The translations under genes and the position numbers were made by a program. A stretch of 64,000 nt of DNA from Setoptus koraiensis. Taxonomy: Eukaryota; Arthropoda. Shown in pieces: positions 32,497 through 43,570 of the stretch (positions are counted from its first letter, which is position 1; the number at the start of each line of letters is the position of its first letter). The notes under the pieces are model-generated. The model saw only the letters and a list, made by a program, of their open reading frames with translations. It was not told the DNA's origin and ran no database searches. The stretch lies in NCBI GenBank assembly GCA_048013815.1, contig CM106586.1, forward strand, positions 7,068,001-7,132,000, in the 5' to 3' direction.

Positions 32497-32967
32497 TATT
32501 TTTTTTTATCCTGTTACTACTCACAGTACTGTAATTAACTAATTTATTATCTTGGTCACACCCGAGCCAAACCTCCTCATTCCGCCATCCGAATAAATTC
32601 ATAGCAATGTGTACCGTTGTAATGCAGAATGAAGACCTACCCCTCCGGTCTCCCCCATTTCGAGCTGAGGCCTCCCGGGTTGGGTCTTTCCACGGGTGAG
32701 AAGGAAATGAATTGGTGGATGCAATGATACAGACGTAGTCTGGATATCAATTGAATGACTTGGATTCAGATTGAATGAGAGTTTTCAGTCTCCATTAGTC
32801 CCCCATCACTCCGATCACTGACGCGCTGCGCCCTTTTAAATAAGGCGCGCGTTTGCGTCGCGGGGCCCCAAAAATGATTGACCCAATCTCTTTTCTTGGT
32901 GCAATATGATATTTTATTTTTCTGGTTCAAGTTGAGTAAACACACTTATTATTTATCAGAACTAATC
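32497..32967. promoter_or_regulatory. Upstream region of synaptojanin
   Basis: About 470 bp between the orphan gene and synaptojanin, both on the plus strand. The last part, around 32820-32870, is a CpG-rich patch that may mark the promoter. A TTTAAATA element lies at about 32836. Confidence 0.35.
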
Positions 32968-35900
32968 ATGGGTATCTTAAAAGCGCTCACTGTGTCAAAA
33001 CGTGAATCCAATGGAACGTATTCCGTATTATTGCAGAGGATACCCAGCACGAACCAACCTAGCCTTCTATTTGAGGCTGGAGCTATAGCACCATTAGACA
33101 GCGAAGAAACTGCCCAGATCAGAAAAGGGAATACATTCACCAAGATACTAGATGGCTACATGTGCTTGGGTGCACTCCAATTAACACACGGAGATTCTAA
33201 AAAGGATATTCTTTTTTTGGTTTTAGTTACTGGCTGTGTATCTGTTGGTAAAATTCAACATTCTGAAGTGTTCAGGATTACTGAAACAGAATTCATACCT
33301 CTTAGAAACCACTTGGGAGATTTGCACCTCGTTCAAGATGTAAAAAAATTACTCAATTCTAGTGCTTTTTACTTTTCATGCACATCCAACAAAACTTTAC
33401 CGCCGCTTGATTTAACGCTTCCTGCACAAAGAACCCATTTTACAAGCAATACAGACAACAGATTCTTTTGGAATAGAGCTTTGTACAAGCATTTTGAACG
33501 CTACAATATCGACACAAGTCAATGGCTGATCAAGGTTCTCTGTGGCGGTATCAATATATCCACAGTATACATCGGGGGTCAGCAGGCACGAGCTGCCATC
33601 ATATCTCGGCTAAGCAGCGAACGGGCCGGAACCAGATTCAATGTCCGAGGTGTCAACGACTATGGTCATGTGGCAAATTTTGTCGAAAATGAACAAGTAG
33701 TGTTTGTTGGAAACATTATACTATCGTATGTCACAATAAGAGGATCCATACCATTGTTTTGGGAGCAACCTGGATGGCAAGTGGGCTCGCATAGAATAAG
33801 GATGTCCCGTGGAAGCGAGATATCTCAGCCAGCTTATGATAAGCACATGTTATCTCTTAAGGAGAGATACACCAATGTTGTTATAGTCAATTTGTTAAGC
33901 TTGAAAGATAGTGAAATTGTTATCAATCAATTGTTTAACGCACACCACAAGAAGTCTATTATTGGTCAGGATTTTCCATTTATTAATTTCGATTATCATG
34001 CTATGTGTCCGCGTGGACAAAAAGACAATCTAGAGAAATTGTACGCCAATCATCTAGACAGTGTTACCCAAGAGCAAAGCTTTTTTTACATGTCAAACGG
34101 ACAGGTCAAGTCAACACAGAAGGGAGTTTTCAGAGTAAATTGTCTTGATTGCTTGGATCGTACTAATTCGCTCCAGACTTTCATTGGATTGAAAGTACTG
34201 GCCCAAATGGTTGAGATGCTGGAGAGAGATGATTCCAGTAAAATATTGCCACGTTTCAAAGACGTATTTGAAAGCGCATGGGTACAGAATGGTGATCAGA
34301 TCAGTCGTATCTACGCTGGTACCGGAGCTTTGGAGGGCAAGTCCATATTCAAGGACGGAACATTGTCAGTAGCGAGGACTATCCAAAACAATTTTCTTGA
34401 TGGTAGTAAGCAATGCGCGATCGACGTCTTAATAGGAAAACCTTTAAATAGAGATTATGAATACCGCTCTAGCTCTCTTCTTCCAAGTAATTTACTATTG
34501 GCCCCACCCTGCATACTAGAGTCCATGTGCGATCGATATCTCGATTATAGTTATCCAGATAGGATCAAGATTTCGGTGGCCACGTGGAATGTCAACGGCG
34601 GTAAACATTTCGACAACATCACATACAGTAGAGCCAGACCTTTATCAGATTGGTTGGTTGATTATAAATCTTGCACAGGTGTACCAGAGGACAGTGAGCC
34701 TGTCGATATTTATGCTATAGGATTCCAGGAGATAGTCGACTTGAATGCCTCAAACATAGTGGCTGCTCGGGGTGAAAATCAACGAGATTGGTTGCGCGAA
34801 ATAAGGAAGACCATCTCTAAAAATGATCATCAGTACTTATTGGTCTCATCTGTGCAATTAGTGGGCGTATGCTTATTCATATTCGTTCGGGCTCCTGTGG
34901 CATCATTTGTCAAAGATGTGGCTACAGATCAAGTGAAAACAGGACTAGGCGGTGCTACAGGAAATAAGGGCGCAGTTGCTATAAGATTGAGGTTTAAATC
35001 TACCTCGATATGTTTTATTTGCGCTCATTTTGCTGCTGGTCAGCATCAAATGAAGGAACGTAATGACAACTATGTGGAAATAACTCGCCAGTTACATTTC
35101 CCAGGTGGTAGATCGATAAATTCTCATGATTACATCTTTTGGTGTGGGGATTTCAATTATCGCTTAGACAAAATAACAAATGAAGATGCTCGTCGTGCCA
35201 TTTGGAAGTCAGATATAGATAATCTTTTGGAGCACGATCAACTCAAGATTTCACAGAAAGAAGGTCACACATTCGTAGACTTTGTCGAGGGAGAGATTAA
35301 GTTTGCGCCTACATACAAATACGACACAAACAGTACTGAATATGATTCCAGTGAAAAACTTCGCATTCCCGCTTGGACAGATAGAGTACTATTCAGAAAA
35401 CGCTATGCAACTCGCCATAATGAGTCATTAACTGACCCAAAACAAATCACGTTCTACAACAGGATAGAACTACTATCATCGGATCATAGACCTGTAATAT
35501 GCGAGTTCGAAATAGAGGTTTTGAACGTCGATAAGAAGAAGCGAAATGATGTATTCGAAAGTGTTTTGGAAGAATGTGGTCCGCCCGATTCGACTATACT
35601 AGTCTATGCGAGTGAATCTAACGATAGTTCTGAGCGTGTAGATATTAACCAAGATCAAATGATCGGAACGATATCGAAATTCTTCGAGGGGGAAGCTGGC
35701 GAGATTGTTCTTGTTAGGTCCGTTGAGGACAAACTGAGAATAACGTTCAAAGATGGAACAATTGCATTGAAGGCGTTCAAGTTGAACGGATCTAAATTAA
35801 ATGAATTAAATCTAGTTCTGCATGTACAACTGGCCAATAACGACTGGACCAATGTTATAAAGAATGAGCTTTCTCTGGGAGTGAATAATACGGTAAATCT

Positions 35901-36435
35901 AATCACTGGGGAACCTCCTGGTGTAGTTCTAGAGGATGATGAGGACGAAACTACCAAACTTTTGGATCTTAGTATTGGTCCACAAGTGCATGAGCTTGAT
36001 TCAATCTGTCTAGCAAGTGATTATGCTGGAGACGACTTTCTACCGGAGCCACTTGATGAGGAGGGAAACAAAATTCATAAATCTGACGAGCTCCACAACA
36101 GGGATGCAGTTCCACCAGCGAATACAACCTCGCAGATGGCACCCAAACCTACTCGACCACCGCCCCCATCAAACAAATTAAGTACCGGTGTGTCATGTCA
36201 GTCTGCCAACAGAAGTCCAATTGACTGCAACTCAGAAACATTCAGCTACTCTTTTAACGATTCCGATGATATACAAAACACTAGTATGTCTGATTATGAG
36301 AATCGCCCACCCCCTTCCATGCCGCCACCACCACCACCACCTTCTGAACTTCCAACGGGCGATTCTTGTCCGGTCCCACCTAGACCCTCGCGTGTTGCAC
36401 CACCACCGCCATTACCGGATCGGGGTCCCAAATAA
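32968..36435 (+). CDS. Synj: Synaptojanin (Sac1 plus inositol 5-phosphatase)
   Basis: An intronless 1,155-residue protein from ATG 32968; the frame is open upstream but without an ATG. An N-terminal Sac domain carries the catalytic C-x5-R motif at Cys392-Arg398 (NCLDCLDRTN). A type II inositol 5-phosphatase domain follows, with TWNVNGGK (about 539), WCGDFNYRLD (about 725), PAWTDRVLF (about 800) and SDHRPV (about 838). An RNA-recognition-like DUF1866 segment and a C-terminal proline-rich region (PPPSMPPPPPPP and PPRPSR) complete the family layout, giving SH3 sites for endophilin or amphiphysin-type partners. Synaptojanin removes phosphates from PI(4,5)P2 to uncoat endocytic vesicles. All key residues are present. 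It is odd that a gene usually rich in introns has none here. Confidence 0.97.
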   Translation: MGILKALTVSKRESNGTYSVLLQRIPSTNQPSLLFEAGAIAPLDSEETAQIRKGNTFTKILDGYMCLGALQLTHGDSKKDILFLVLVTGCVSVGKIQHSEVFRITETEFIPLRNHLGDLHLVQDVKKLLNSSAFYFSCTSNKTLPPLDLTLPAQRTHFTSNTDNRFFWNRALYKHFERYNIDTSQWLIKVLCGGINISTVYIGGQQARAAIISRLSSERAGTRFNVRGVNDYGHVANFVENEQVVFVGNIILSYVTIRGSIPLFWEQPGWQVGSHRIRMSRGSEISQPAYDKHMLSLKERYTNVVIVNLLSLKDSEIVINQLFNAHHKKSIIGQDFPFINFDYHAMCPRGQKDNLEKLYANHLDSVTQEQSFFYMSNGQVKSTQKGVFRVNCLDCLDRTNSLQTFIGLKVLAQMVEMLERDDSSKILPRFKDVFESAWVQNGDQISRIYAGTGALEGKSIFKDGTLSVARTIQNNFLDGSKQCAIDVLIGKPLNRDYEYRSSSLLPSNLLLAPPCILESMCDRYLDYSYPDRIKISVATWNVNGGKHFDNITYSRARPLSDWLVDYKSCTGVPEDSEPVDIYAIGFQEIVDLNASNIVAARGENQRDWLREIRKTISKNDHQYLLVSSVQLVGVCLFIFVRAPVASFVKDVATDQVKTGLGGATGNKGAVAIRLRFKSTSICFICAHFAAGQHQMKERNDNYVEITRQLHFPGGRSINSHDYIFWCGDFNYRLDKITNEDARRAIWKSDIDNLLEHDQLKISQKEGHTFVDFVEGEIKFAPTYKYDTNSTEYDSSEKLRIPAWTDRVLFRKRYATRHNESLTDPKQITFYNRIELLSSDHRPVICEFEIEVLNVDKKKRNDVFESVLEECGPPDSTILVYASESNDSSERVDINQDQMIGTISKFFEGEAGEIVLVRSVEDKLRITFKDGTIALKAFKLNGSKLNELNLVLHVQLANNDWTNVIKNELSLGVNNTVNLITGEPPGVVLEDDEDETTKLLDLSIGPQVHELDSICLASDYAGDDFLPEPLDEEGNKIHKSDELHNRDAVPPANTTSQMAPKPTRPPPPSNKLSTGVSCQSANRSPIDCNSETFSYSFNDSDDIQNTSMSDYENRPPPSMPPPPPPPSELPTGDSCPVPPRPSRVAPPPPLPDRGPK

Positions 36436-36700
36436 TGACGTAATAATTGCTGGATTAATATATTATATCTACCTGCTTGTGACGCAATTTAGACTGTCTT
36501 AGTTTATGTTAGCCAGCTATAACAATGATTAAATTTTATTATTTAGAAGTATGACTCAACACTTTAGTGTTTTCAACTCATTAGTGATTTATTCATACTC
36601 GTTTAAACAATATTCTGAACAAAATACAATTGGGTGCGACGAACGTGATACTGTTTTCGGAAGTTTTTTATGAGTCTACTTTTATTTCCGAGTCACTACC
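36436..36700. other. Convergent 3' interval between synaptojanin and the LRP1-like gene
   Basis: Only 265 bp separate the two stop codons, so the 3' UTRs must be short or overlap. No repeat is visible. Confidence 0.5.
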
Positions 36701-39700
36701 TTAGAGGGGTCGATCGTCAGCTCGGTGACCAAATGGGCTATCTATCACGTCAATATTGTTAGTGTTGCTTTTGTTGAGACAAGTACTTTGATCCCGACGG
36801 GGCGAGCCTAGCAAATTGGCTTTTTCATCTACAAGTAATACTTGACGCTCGTATAGTGGATTGGAGAAATTAGTAGTGCGCTCGTTGAGATCTATTGAGA
36901 ATGCACAATGTATCAAACTTGCGGAATCGTCCTCGTCAAACATCGGGTTGTTGATTTCTATATTTGTTCCATTTACATCATCGAACATCCTTCTATGATT
37001 GAAGCCAATTGAACCATTCATACCTCCAACTAGCCATTTTCTTCTGCCACGATTTTTACTACCAATCACCACCACTAACGCAGCGATTGCTGTGGCGAGA
37101 ATGATAAGAATCACAGCTATATAACTAAACCAATTCACATTGTTCTTATATGAGTCGCTAGATAGTTGCGAATGAGTTTGGCTAGAGACTGAATGACAGT
37201 CATTTTCGTCCTCTTGAAGAGGACAATCGACGAAACCATCACATTTAGATGTATTATTTATACATATTGTACTGTTGGTGGTCAAATAGCAATGGAATTG
37301 ATTAGAGCTACAAGAATTTGCTTTGATGGGTTGTTTGTTTGACTCGATAGGAACTGAGCTAGGCGTGGTAGTTTGTAGACAAGGGGGTGTCAATGTTGTT
37401 TTTTGGGCAACCAGTTGTGTAGTTGGCTCTGTTGATGGTAGTTCGGTGGTTACTCTGTAGGTTTCTTCATCCGTGTCTACGGAAATGAAATGTTCACTTT
37501 TGTTTGAGTTGAGAATAACAGAGTCATCCGGGCTCATCGTTGATTCCCATAGTTGACATAGATGTGGATGTTTCGCACATGCTTTAAATGATATAGGTTT
37601 TGAAATCGGTGGCTGAACGACTCGTGACTCTCGACTTTCTTTCTCTCCTTGACATCCTCCTTTAAGGTTACATTCGCATGATATTTTTCCATTCGAATCT
37701 ACTATACAGGTCCTATCAGAATGGCAACCTCCATTGTTGATCGAACATGGGTGTTTGGAGCATTCGAGGTTTTCCGGTGCCACTACTGTTATACCCATCG
37801 GTCTTTGTATGTTTTTCTTGACTTGTAAGCTCTGTTCGCCAGTAAACTTGTTGGCTTTGTACACCCCTCTAGCTAACCAATCAGTCCAGAATACATAATT
37901 GTCCCACACCGCAACTGCAAAAGGATGCTGTGGCACCGCTGATACTAATATTACACGCTGGGTACCATCTAGATGACAGGTTTCAATTTTATCTAGGCGG
38001 GCATCGCACCAGTAAAGTTTATGAAGTTGATGATCGATTGCTATACCATTAGGCATCTTTATGTCGGTAGTTATAATAGATTCAACTTTGAATGCATTGT
38101 GATGGCTTGCTCTTTGAATTGAAGGTTGTTGCTGATTCCAATTAGTCCAGTAAATATATTCATAACATTGGTCGACAGCAATACCTCGTGGCTTATCATC
38201 TAACGATAGTTTAATTATTTTTTCTATCACAGGCATTTCCGTCGAGTTAGATCCACTAATACACATTTTACCCTGAGGTTCGGTTGATGAAGGGCAAGGC
38301 TCTGTTTTTCTTCCGTCGGACGTTATGTTCATGCGAGATATTGTGTAATCAGTTATACTTGTCCAGAAGAGTTGCTTGTCGATGTAAGCTACTCCCTCAA
38401 CTAGACCCTGTTTCTCAACCAAGACTTTAGTTTCTGTTCCATTGAAGAGGACACTACTTATCTGGCCGTGGGTGATTTCAGAATAGATCACACGACCACT
38501 TTTAGAGTCCACACTGAGAGCTATAATATTAGTCAATCTATCATCGATTATTGGTTTAAAGGGTGAGTTGATTGAAGATTCGTCATCTTTCACATGCAAC
38601 GAGTCAATCTGAGATAATTTTGAGAACATAATGAATACTTCGTAAGGTTGACATGATACACCATCGCTAGCTAGCCGGCCATGAGAACAGATGCATCTAC
38701 GTTGACCTGGTGAACCCAAATAAAGACAGAGATCCGAACAATTTCCGTTATTTGAGACGCACGGATTAGTTTCAGGGGGTGGCATGGGTTGCTTATTAAA
38801 GATGATAACATCCTTGATACCATCGCCGAGATCGTGTTGTATAGTAACTCTATTGCTGGCATTATTTTTGTCGTATCTTATAATTGAGCCGGAGAATGAG
38901 ACTGAATCTGCAACGTAGATGTACTGCTGATAAAGGGCAATGGAGATCGGGTGACTGTAAGATGTAGATTGGTACGGGTGACTGCTGTTGAGAACAACTT
39001 GACGCTCACTCCCATCTATTTTAACTCGTTCAATCATCGATAGGGCTGAATCTACCCAGTAAATGAAGTCTTCCAGATAATCTATGGCTATATCATTTAT
39101 GTGTGATATTGAAGTATTCACCACAATTCTTCGGTCGCTACCGTCAAGTTTAGCCATTTCTATTTTTGGATTGCTACCAACATCGCTCCACACTATGTAT
39201 CCTCGGAGGGGATTAACAGCAATACCATTTGCTTTGTCCATGTCGCCGCTTATAATGACATAACGATGAGAACCGTCAAGCCTAGCGATCTCAATCAGAT
39301 CATAGTATGGGTCCAGCCAGTATATATTTTCAGCAACCCAATCTATACCAATGCTTTCCTCTGATTCTAGACCGTGTACAATCACTTGATGACCTGTTGT
39401 ATCCCTTCGGATTTTGGTAATACTACCATCCTCATTGTCGACCCAATAGATGAGATTCTTGTTGTGCACAAAGTCAATTGATGATGCTTTATAGGCCTTG
39501 TGTATTGGCGGTAAAAATAGATCGTCCGGTGATGAGTCTGGTTCAATACTAACTCCTTTCATGCCCCAGTTATAAGAGAAGATCATAAACAGGTCTTGAC
39601 CTAGACAATCTGTTTCATTCTGCGAACTTATCGAGTAACCTATGGTGCACTTGCATACCCTGTGAGTTGAGTCAGTAGGGACGCAAAGTTGTTTACAACC

Positions 39701-42214
39701 TCCATTGTTGACACTACAAGCATTTGTACCAACTTGTGCTGATGAATTATATACTTTTAGCGCAGTCAGTTGATCTGAGCTTTGGGTTAACTTCATCATT
39801 TCTTTGCTAGTTGTTGTATTAGCATGTTTGGACATCCTTACCAGAACTTCGTAAGGACTCTTGGTGGCAACAATCAAATCTTGACCATGAAGGCACAAAA
39901 CGCTAGGACTCAATTTGTTGTTGGCTGTTTGTTTATCGTCATCCCACAGAGTAACAACTATTCCATCATCTATATCGTAATATTGTATACTTGAGTTGTC
40001 GACATTTACCCAATAGAGCCTATTCAACTCGTAGTCCATTGCAAGACTGGATGGACCGTCTAAATTGGGATTCATGGTTTTTGATGTTATAACTTTTCTA
40101 TCACTTCCGTCCATTCTTGACATAAATATTACAGGTTCAACTCCCTGGCCAGTCAAATTTTCTTCGTCAACACAAAACAATAATCCTCTGACAGGATGAA
40201 CAGCCAAAGATTTGGGTGACAAAATCTTCGAAGAGGCGTCCATCAATATCGAAATAAATTCTCCATTAAGATTTGAGATGTATATTTTACCAGGATTCTT
40301 ACCAACTTGACTCGTGACATAGATGTTTCCAGATATCCAGTCAAGTGCCAACCCAGATGGTGCTTCAATGACTACATCAATAATAGTTTCAATCGTTCCA
40401 CCAATCAGTTGTGCTCGTCTAACTTCATTCAATTGTGTATCCGCCCAGAATATTCGGCGAGATTTAGCCTCAAATTCAAACTGCTTAGGCAGAAAAACCT
40501 TCGGCACACTGATGGGCGATATTATGTGATACAAAGGCTGTTTGATATCAACTCCCCGGATTTCATTTGGTTTGCCGAGCAGAAGTACCTCCTCATTGCT
40601 TTCGCAGGTCATGTTATCGTCCTTCAATCGCATAAGATGAGGGCAATCACAACGCCTCCTTTGCTTGGTGCTAAGCAAACATAAATGACTGCAGTTGCCT
40701 TTGTTGAGATGACAAGGATTTAGGGACTCATCGCTTAATCTAGGTTGTCTGGAAGGGTGATATACTTTGATGTCGAATATTCTAGTCGGGAGATGCTGTA
40801 GTTCTCTGCTGTCTGAACCATTGAATTTATTTGCAACCACCACGGAGTTCGTTTTCCAGTCAGTCCAATATAAGTTATTCTCGAAGATGGTGATAGCAAA
40901 GGGATGATTGAGCAATTTGATGTCTTTGACCAGCATCCTATGGTTTTGGCCGTCATAGTCGACAGTATGTATAGAATCAGAGTTGGCGTCGATCCAATAA
41001 ACTCGAGTATTTTCATAATCTAAAGTTAATCCATTCGGCCATCCACCTTTGTGATCTTTGATGGAGGAAATGATTGTACGATCCTCTCCGGCCATCGTTA
41101 TTCGCTCGATTCTAGGGTTGTGTTTGTCCCAATCACTCCAAAATAAGTATCCGTATCTTGGATCCACTGATATAGCCCTGGGATTGTCCATATCTCCTGC
41201 GACCAACGTCCTCCGAGATATGCCTTGCATGTCAGCGACTTCAATTTGATCAAGATTTGACTCCACCCAGTATATATTTCTACCAATCCAATCTACAGCT
41301 AGTCCCTCGGCGGTAGCTAAGCCTGTTTGAACCACTACATCCACGTTCGTGACAGTGTTGTTTATGATTGTGCCTCGATATATCTTTTCATCCACAACAT
41401 CAGTCCAGAATATATATCCTTCCGTCTCTGAGTAAAATAAATCAAGCGCAATAGTATTCTTAAGTCCAGAAATGAGAGTTCTTGATTTGTTTTTCCCATT
41501 CTGTCCAAAGTCCAGATCAAAGCTCTTTATCTCCTGCCTTATAGAATACATCAGTATAGGTGTAGCCTTACTCAAAGATTTGCACGTAAAGTTGTCCTCG
41601 GCCAACTTGAAGCCAGCTTTGCAACTGCAAGCCACTTGAAAAGCGTCCAATTGTTTGCATTTCTGACTACAGGTGCCCCAGTTTGTGCAAGATTGTTTCA
41701 AAGGGATGCATTGGTAGGAGTGATTGTTTGTTAAAGCTATATTGTCATTTGTTTGAGTGAGAATCTTGCCCTCGGGACATGCCAGTTGTTGTTGTAGCTG
41801 AGATTGTTGCTGCGTTTGATGTTGCAGTGGTGCTTGGCTGTGTATAATATGATTGTTCACTGATAGGTTGTTACTAAACTGTGTGATAGTGCTATTGTTA
41901 GAGTTACTTTCATCATAAATGTTGTCATTATCGTTTGCATTTTGGGTAGTGCTGGTGCTGATTTGGGTAGTTGTGCTAGGAGCACTGAGTGTTGATGATG
42001 ATTTGAGGGAATTGAATTTTCTAGTTACACCATTGTTAGAATTAAGATGAGATTTTGACGATAATTTAGCGTCTTCGGCTTGATGAGAGGGTGTCGCAAT
42101 GCCAGCGAGTGTCTCGACGAGGTGCTGCTGGTGGGTAAAGACTTGTACGGTTGATAAAAGTGCAAAAACTAAAAAGTACTTATACACCACATTGCTAGGG
42201 TTGCAGGCAAGCAT
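36701..42214 (-). CDS. LRP1: LRP1-type endocytic receptor with a reduced ectodomain
   Basis: An intronless 1,837-residue type I membrane protein from ATG 42214. A signal peptide (KYFLVFALLSTVQVF) is followed by a Gln/Asn/Ser-rich linker (about 40-140), an EGF-like module, then four YWTD beta-propellers, each closed by an EGF-like module (CSVNNGGCKQLC and similar). One LDL-receptor class A repeat (about 1635-1675, CDGFVDCPLQEDENDC), a membrane segment (about 1693-1717) and a 120-residue tail follow. The tail carries NPMF and NPLY with LRP1-like spacing (LRP1 has NPTY and NPVY), and propeller sequences near the end (YWTN, YWCDARLDKIE, FWTDWLARGVYKANK) also resemble LRP1. LRP1 has 31 class A repeats; here only one is left. 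LRP4 and LRP5/6 share propeller plus EGF layout but have different tails. The start of the signal peptide supports a complete N-terminus. Confidence 0.85.
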   Translation of the reverse strand: MLACNPSNVVYKYFLVFALLSTVQVFTHQQHLVETLAGIATPSHQAEDAKLSSKSHLNSNNGVTRKFNSLKSSSTLSAPSTTTQISTSTTQNANDNDNIYDESNSNNSTITQFSNNLSVNNHIIHSQAPLQHQTQQQSQLQQQLACPEGKILTQTNDNIALTNNHSYQCIPLKQSCTNWGTCSQKCKQLDAFQVACSCKAGFKLAEDNFTCKSLSKATPILMYSIRQEIKSFDLDFGQNGKNKSRTLISGLKNTIALDLFYSETEGYIFWTDVVDEKIYRGTIINNTVTNVDVVVQTGLATAEGLAVDWIGRNIYWVESNLDQIEVADMQGISRRTLVAGDMDNPRAISVDPRYGYLFWSDWDKHNPRIERITMAGEDRTIISSIKDHKGGWPNGLTLDYENTRVYWIDANSDSIHTVDYDGQNHRMLVKDIKLLNHPFAITIFENNLYWTDWKTNSVVVANKFNGSDSRELQHLPTRIFDIKVYHPSRQPRLSDESLNPCHLNKGNCSHLCLLSTKQRRRCDCPHLMRLKDDNMTCESNEEVLLLGKPNEIRGVDIKQPLYHIISPISVPKVFLPKQFEFEAKSRRIFWADTQLNEVRRAQLIGGTIETIIDVVIEAPSGLALDWISGNIYVTSQVGKNPGKIYISNLNGEFISILMDASSKILSPKSLAVHPVRGLLFCVDEENLTGQGVEPVIFMSRMDGSDRKVITSKTMNPNLDGPSSLAMDYELNRLYWVNVDNSSIQYYDIDDGIVVTLWDDDKQTANNKLSPSVLCLHGQDLIVATKSPYEVLVRMSKHANTTTSKEMMKLTQSSDQLTALKVYNSSAQVGTNACSVNNGGCKQLCVPTDSTHRVCKCTIGYSISSQNETDCLGQDLFMIFSYNWGMKGVSIEPDSSPDDLFLPPIHKAYKASSIDFVHNKNLIYWVDNEDGSITKIRRDTTGHQVIVHGLESEESIGIDWVAENIYWLDPYYDLIEIARLDGSHRYVIISGDMDKANGIAVNPLRGYIVWSDVGSNPKIEMAKLDGSDRRIVVNTSISHINDIAIDYLEDFIYWVDSALSMIERVKIDGSERQVVLNSSHPYQSTSYSHPISIALYQQYIYVADSVSFSGSIIRYDKNNASNRVTIQHDLGDGIKDVIIFNKQPMPPPETNPCVSNNGNCSDLCLYLGSPGQRRCICSHGRLASDGVSCQPYEVFIMFSKLSQIDSLHVKDDESSINSPFKPIIDDRLTNIIALSVDSKSGRVIYSEITHGQISSVLFNGTETKVLVEKQGLVEGVAYIDKQLFWTSITDYTISRMNITSDGRKTEPCPSSTEPQGKMCISGSNSTEMPVIEKIIKLSLDDKPRGIAVDQCYEYIYWTNWNQQQPSIQRASHHNAFKVESIITTDIKMPNGIAIDHQLHKLYWCDARLDKIETCHLDGTQRVILVSAVPQHPFAVAVWDNYVFWTDWLARGVYKANKFTGEQSLQVKKNIQRPMGITVVAPENLECSKHPCSINNGGCHSDRTCIVDSNGKISCECNLKGGCQGEKESRESRVVQPPISKPISFKACAKHPHLCQLWESTMSPDDSVILNSNKSEHFISVDTDEETYRVTTELPSTEPTTQLVAQKTTLTPPCLQTTTPSSVPIESNKQPIKANSCSSNQFHCYLTTNSTICINNTSKCDGFVDCPLQEDENDCHSVSSQTHSQLSSDSYKNNVNWFSYIAVILIILATAIAALVVVIGSKNRGRRKWLVGGMNGSIGFNHRRMFDDVNGTNIEINNPMFDEDDSASLIHCAFSIDLNERTTNFSNPLYERQVLLVDEKANLLGSPRRDQSTCLNKSNTNNIDVIDSPFGHRADDRPL

Positions 42215-43570
42215 GATGGTAGTCCTCTTACACGGCTTCCTATTCAATTTGATATTGTCAGTAAAAGCTGATTGTGATTGCCAATGTAAAATATACTGTG
42301 AACACCGATTGATTAGTCGGTGATTATGACGTCAATGAAATTAAGAACAAAAGTTTTCAGAATAAGTCATGGAGGAACCTATCGAAGATATGGTGGTTGT
42401 CATCCTAGATCAGGCACATCCCTGGACAGCCTGATAGTTGGTAGTGTGAAGTGTGAGTATTTTTTTTACTTTTCTAGTTTGTGTTCAAGTGAATTCATCT
42501 GTCAAGCCCAATCCATTAATAGTTTGAACATTTTGGCTGTTTCGTTCATAGTCGTGCGTTCGAATGATTCGAATAAGATTGGTCAATTATGTTATTACCG
42601 ATTGTGATATAGATGAAAATAACGGTCTAAATGCAAATAATGGATTTAATGCAACGAATGTGACTGAATGTGATGACCAAGATAAATGTGTGTAGTTATT
42701 TTCAAGCTTATTTAATTTCATACAATAGGTTGACATCTGTTTAGTTTATATAGAGAAGTGGTCAAAGCTGGGCGTGCATTGTCCAATGAGGATGTTATAT
42801 TCAATTCTGCAGTACGTGCATGCATTTGCTGCTGCTGCTACACACAAATAGACACACACACAGACACACTCACTTTGCTAGGAGTCTCCCAGTAGGAGAT
42901 GCATATCATTGGTTTCGGACGCCTGAAGAAGCCAGTGGAATGGAGAAAGAGAGAAGACGACTAGCAGTAGTATAGAAACACTGGCGCATACTTTTGTTCG
43001 AATGATCTTGTCTGTGTGTCTGTGCGTGCGTCTATTCGTTTGTAGGAAAGGCATTTACACGCACTTACACCATTGTTATTGTTGTGACCAGAATAAAAGT
43101 TAGTGCGCGTGCGCGTATAACGCGTCCATCATTAATATGCTTCATGGTATGATCTCTCTCTCATGCACCATTATGCTTCATAGCATAATCATATAGTGGT
43201 GGTATGTCCGACAACTTTGCCTATATCGACTGGCAAGGTTGGCAAAGGCTCGCAAAATATCGAATTGTGTCCCTCTCTCACTCTCTCTCCTTGAATACAA
43301 TTCGAACTTTTCTCGATGCAACAAACTTAATGTCCTCTCTTCATGCGAACAACTTTTCAGTCAGTCAATTGTCGATAATTTAGGCCGAATATTCTCTTGT
43401 CCGTTCGACAGGCAATGATGGTGCTAGCTCGGCGACTAAAATAACAAACTAGCACGTAGAACGTAGAACGTTTGTGCCAAGTAATCGATGATTGAATAAA
43501 TTCGAACACAAAGTTGACAATACAATTCAACACAAACTTATAAGTTTAGTTATAAATTCACGTTTACTGT
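42215..43570. other. Intergenic interval, no gene seen
   Basis: About 1.35 kb between two minus-strand genes. It should hold the LRP1-like promoter on its left. There are short CA tracts near 42840-42870 and a CGCGTGCGCG patch at about 43107. A 95-codon frame at 42320-42607 has no protein character. Confidence 0.45.
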
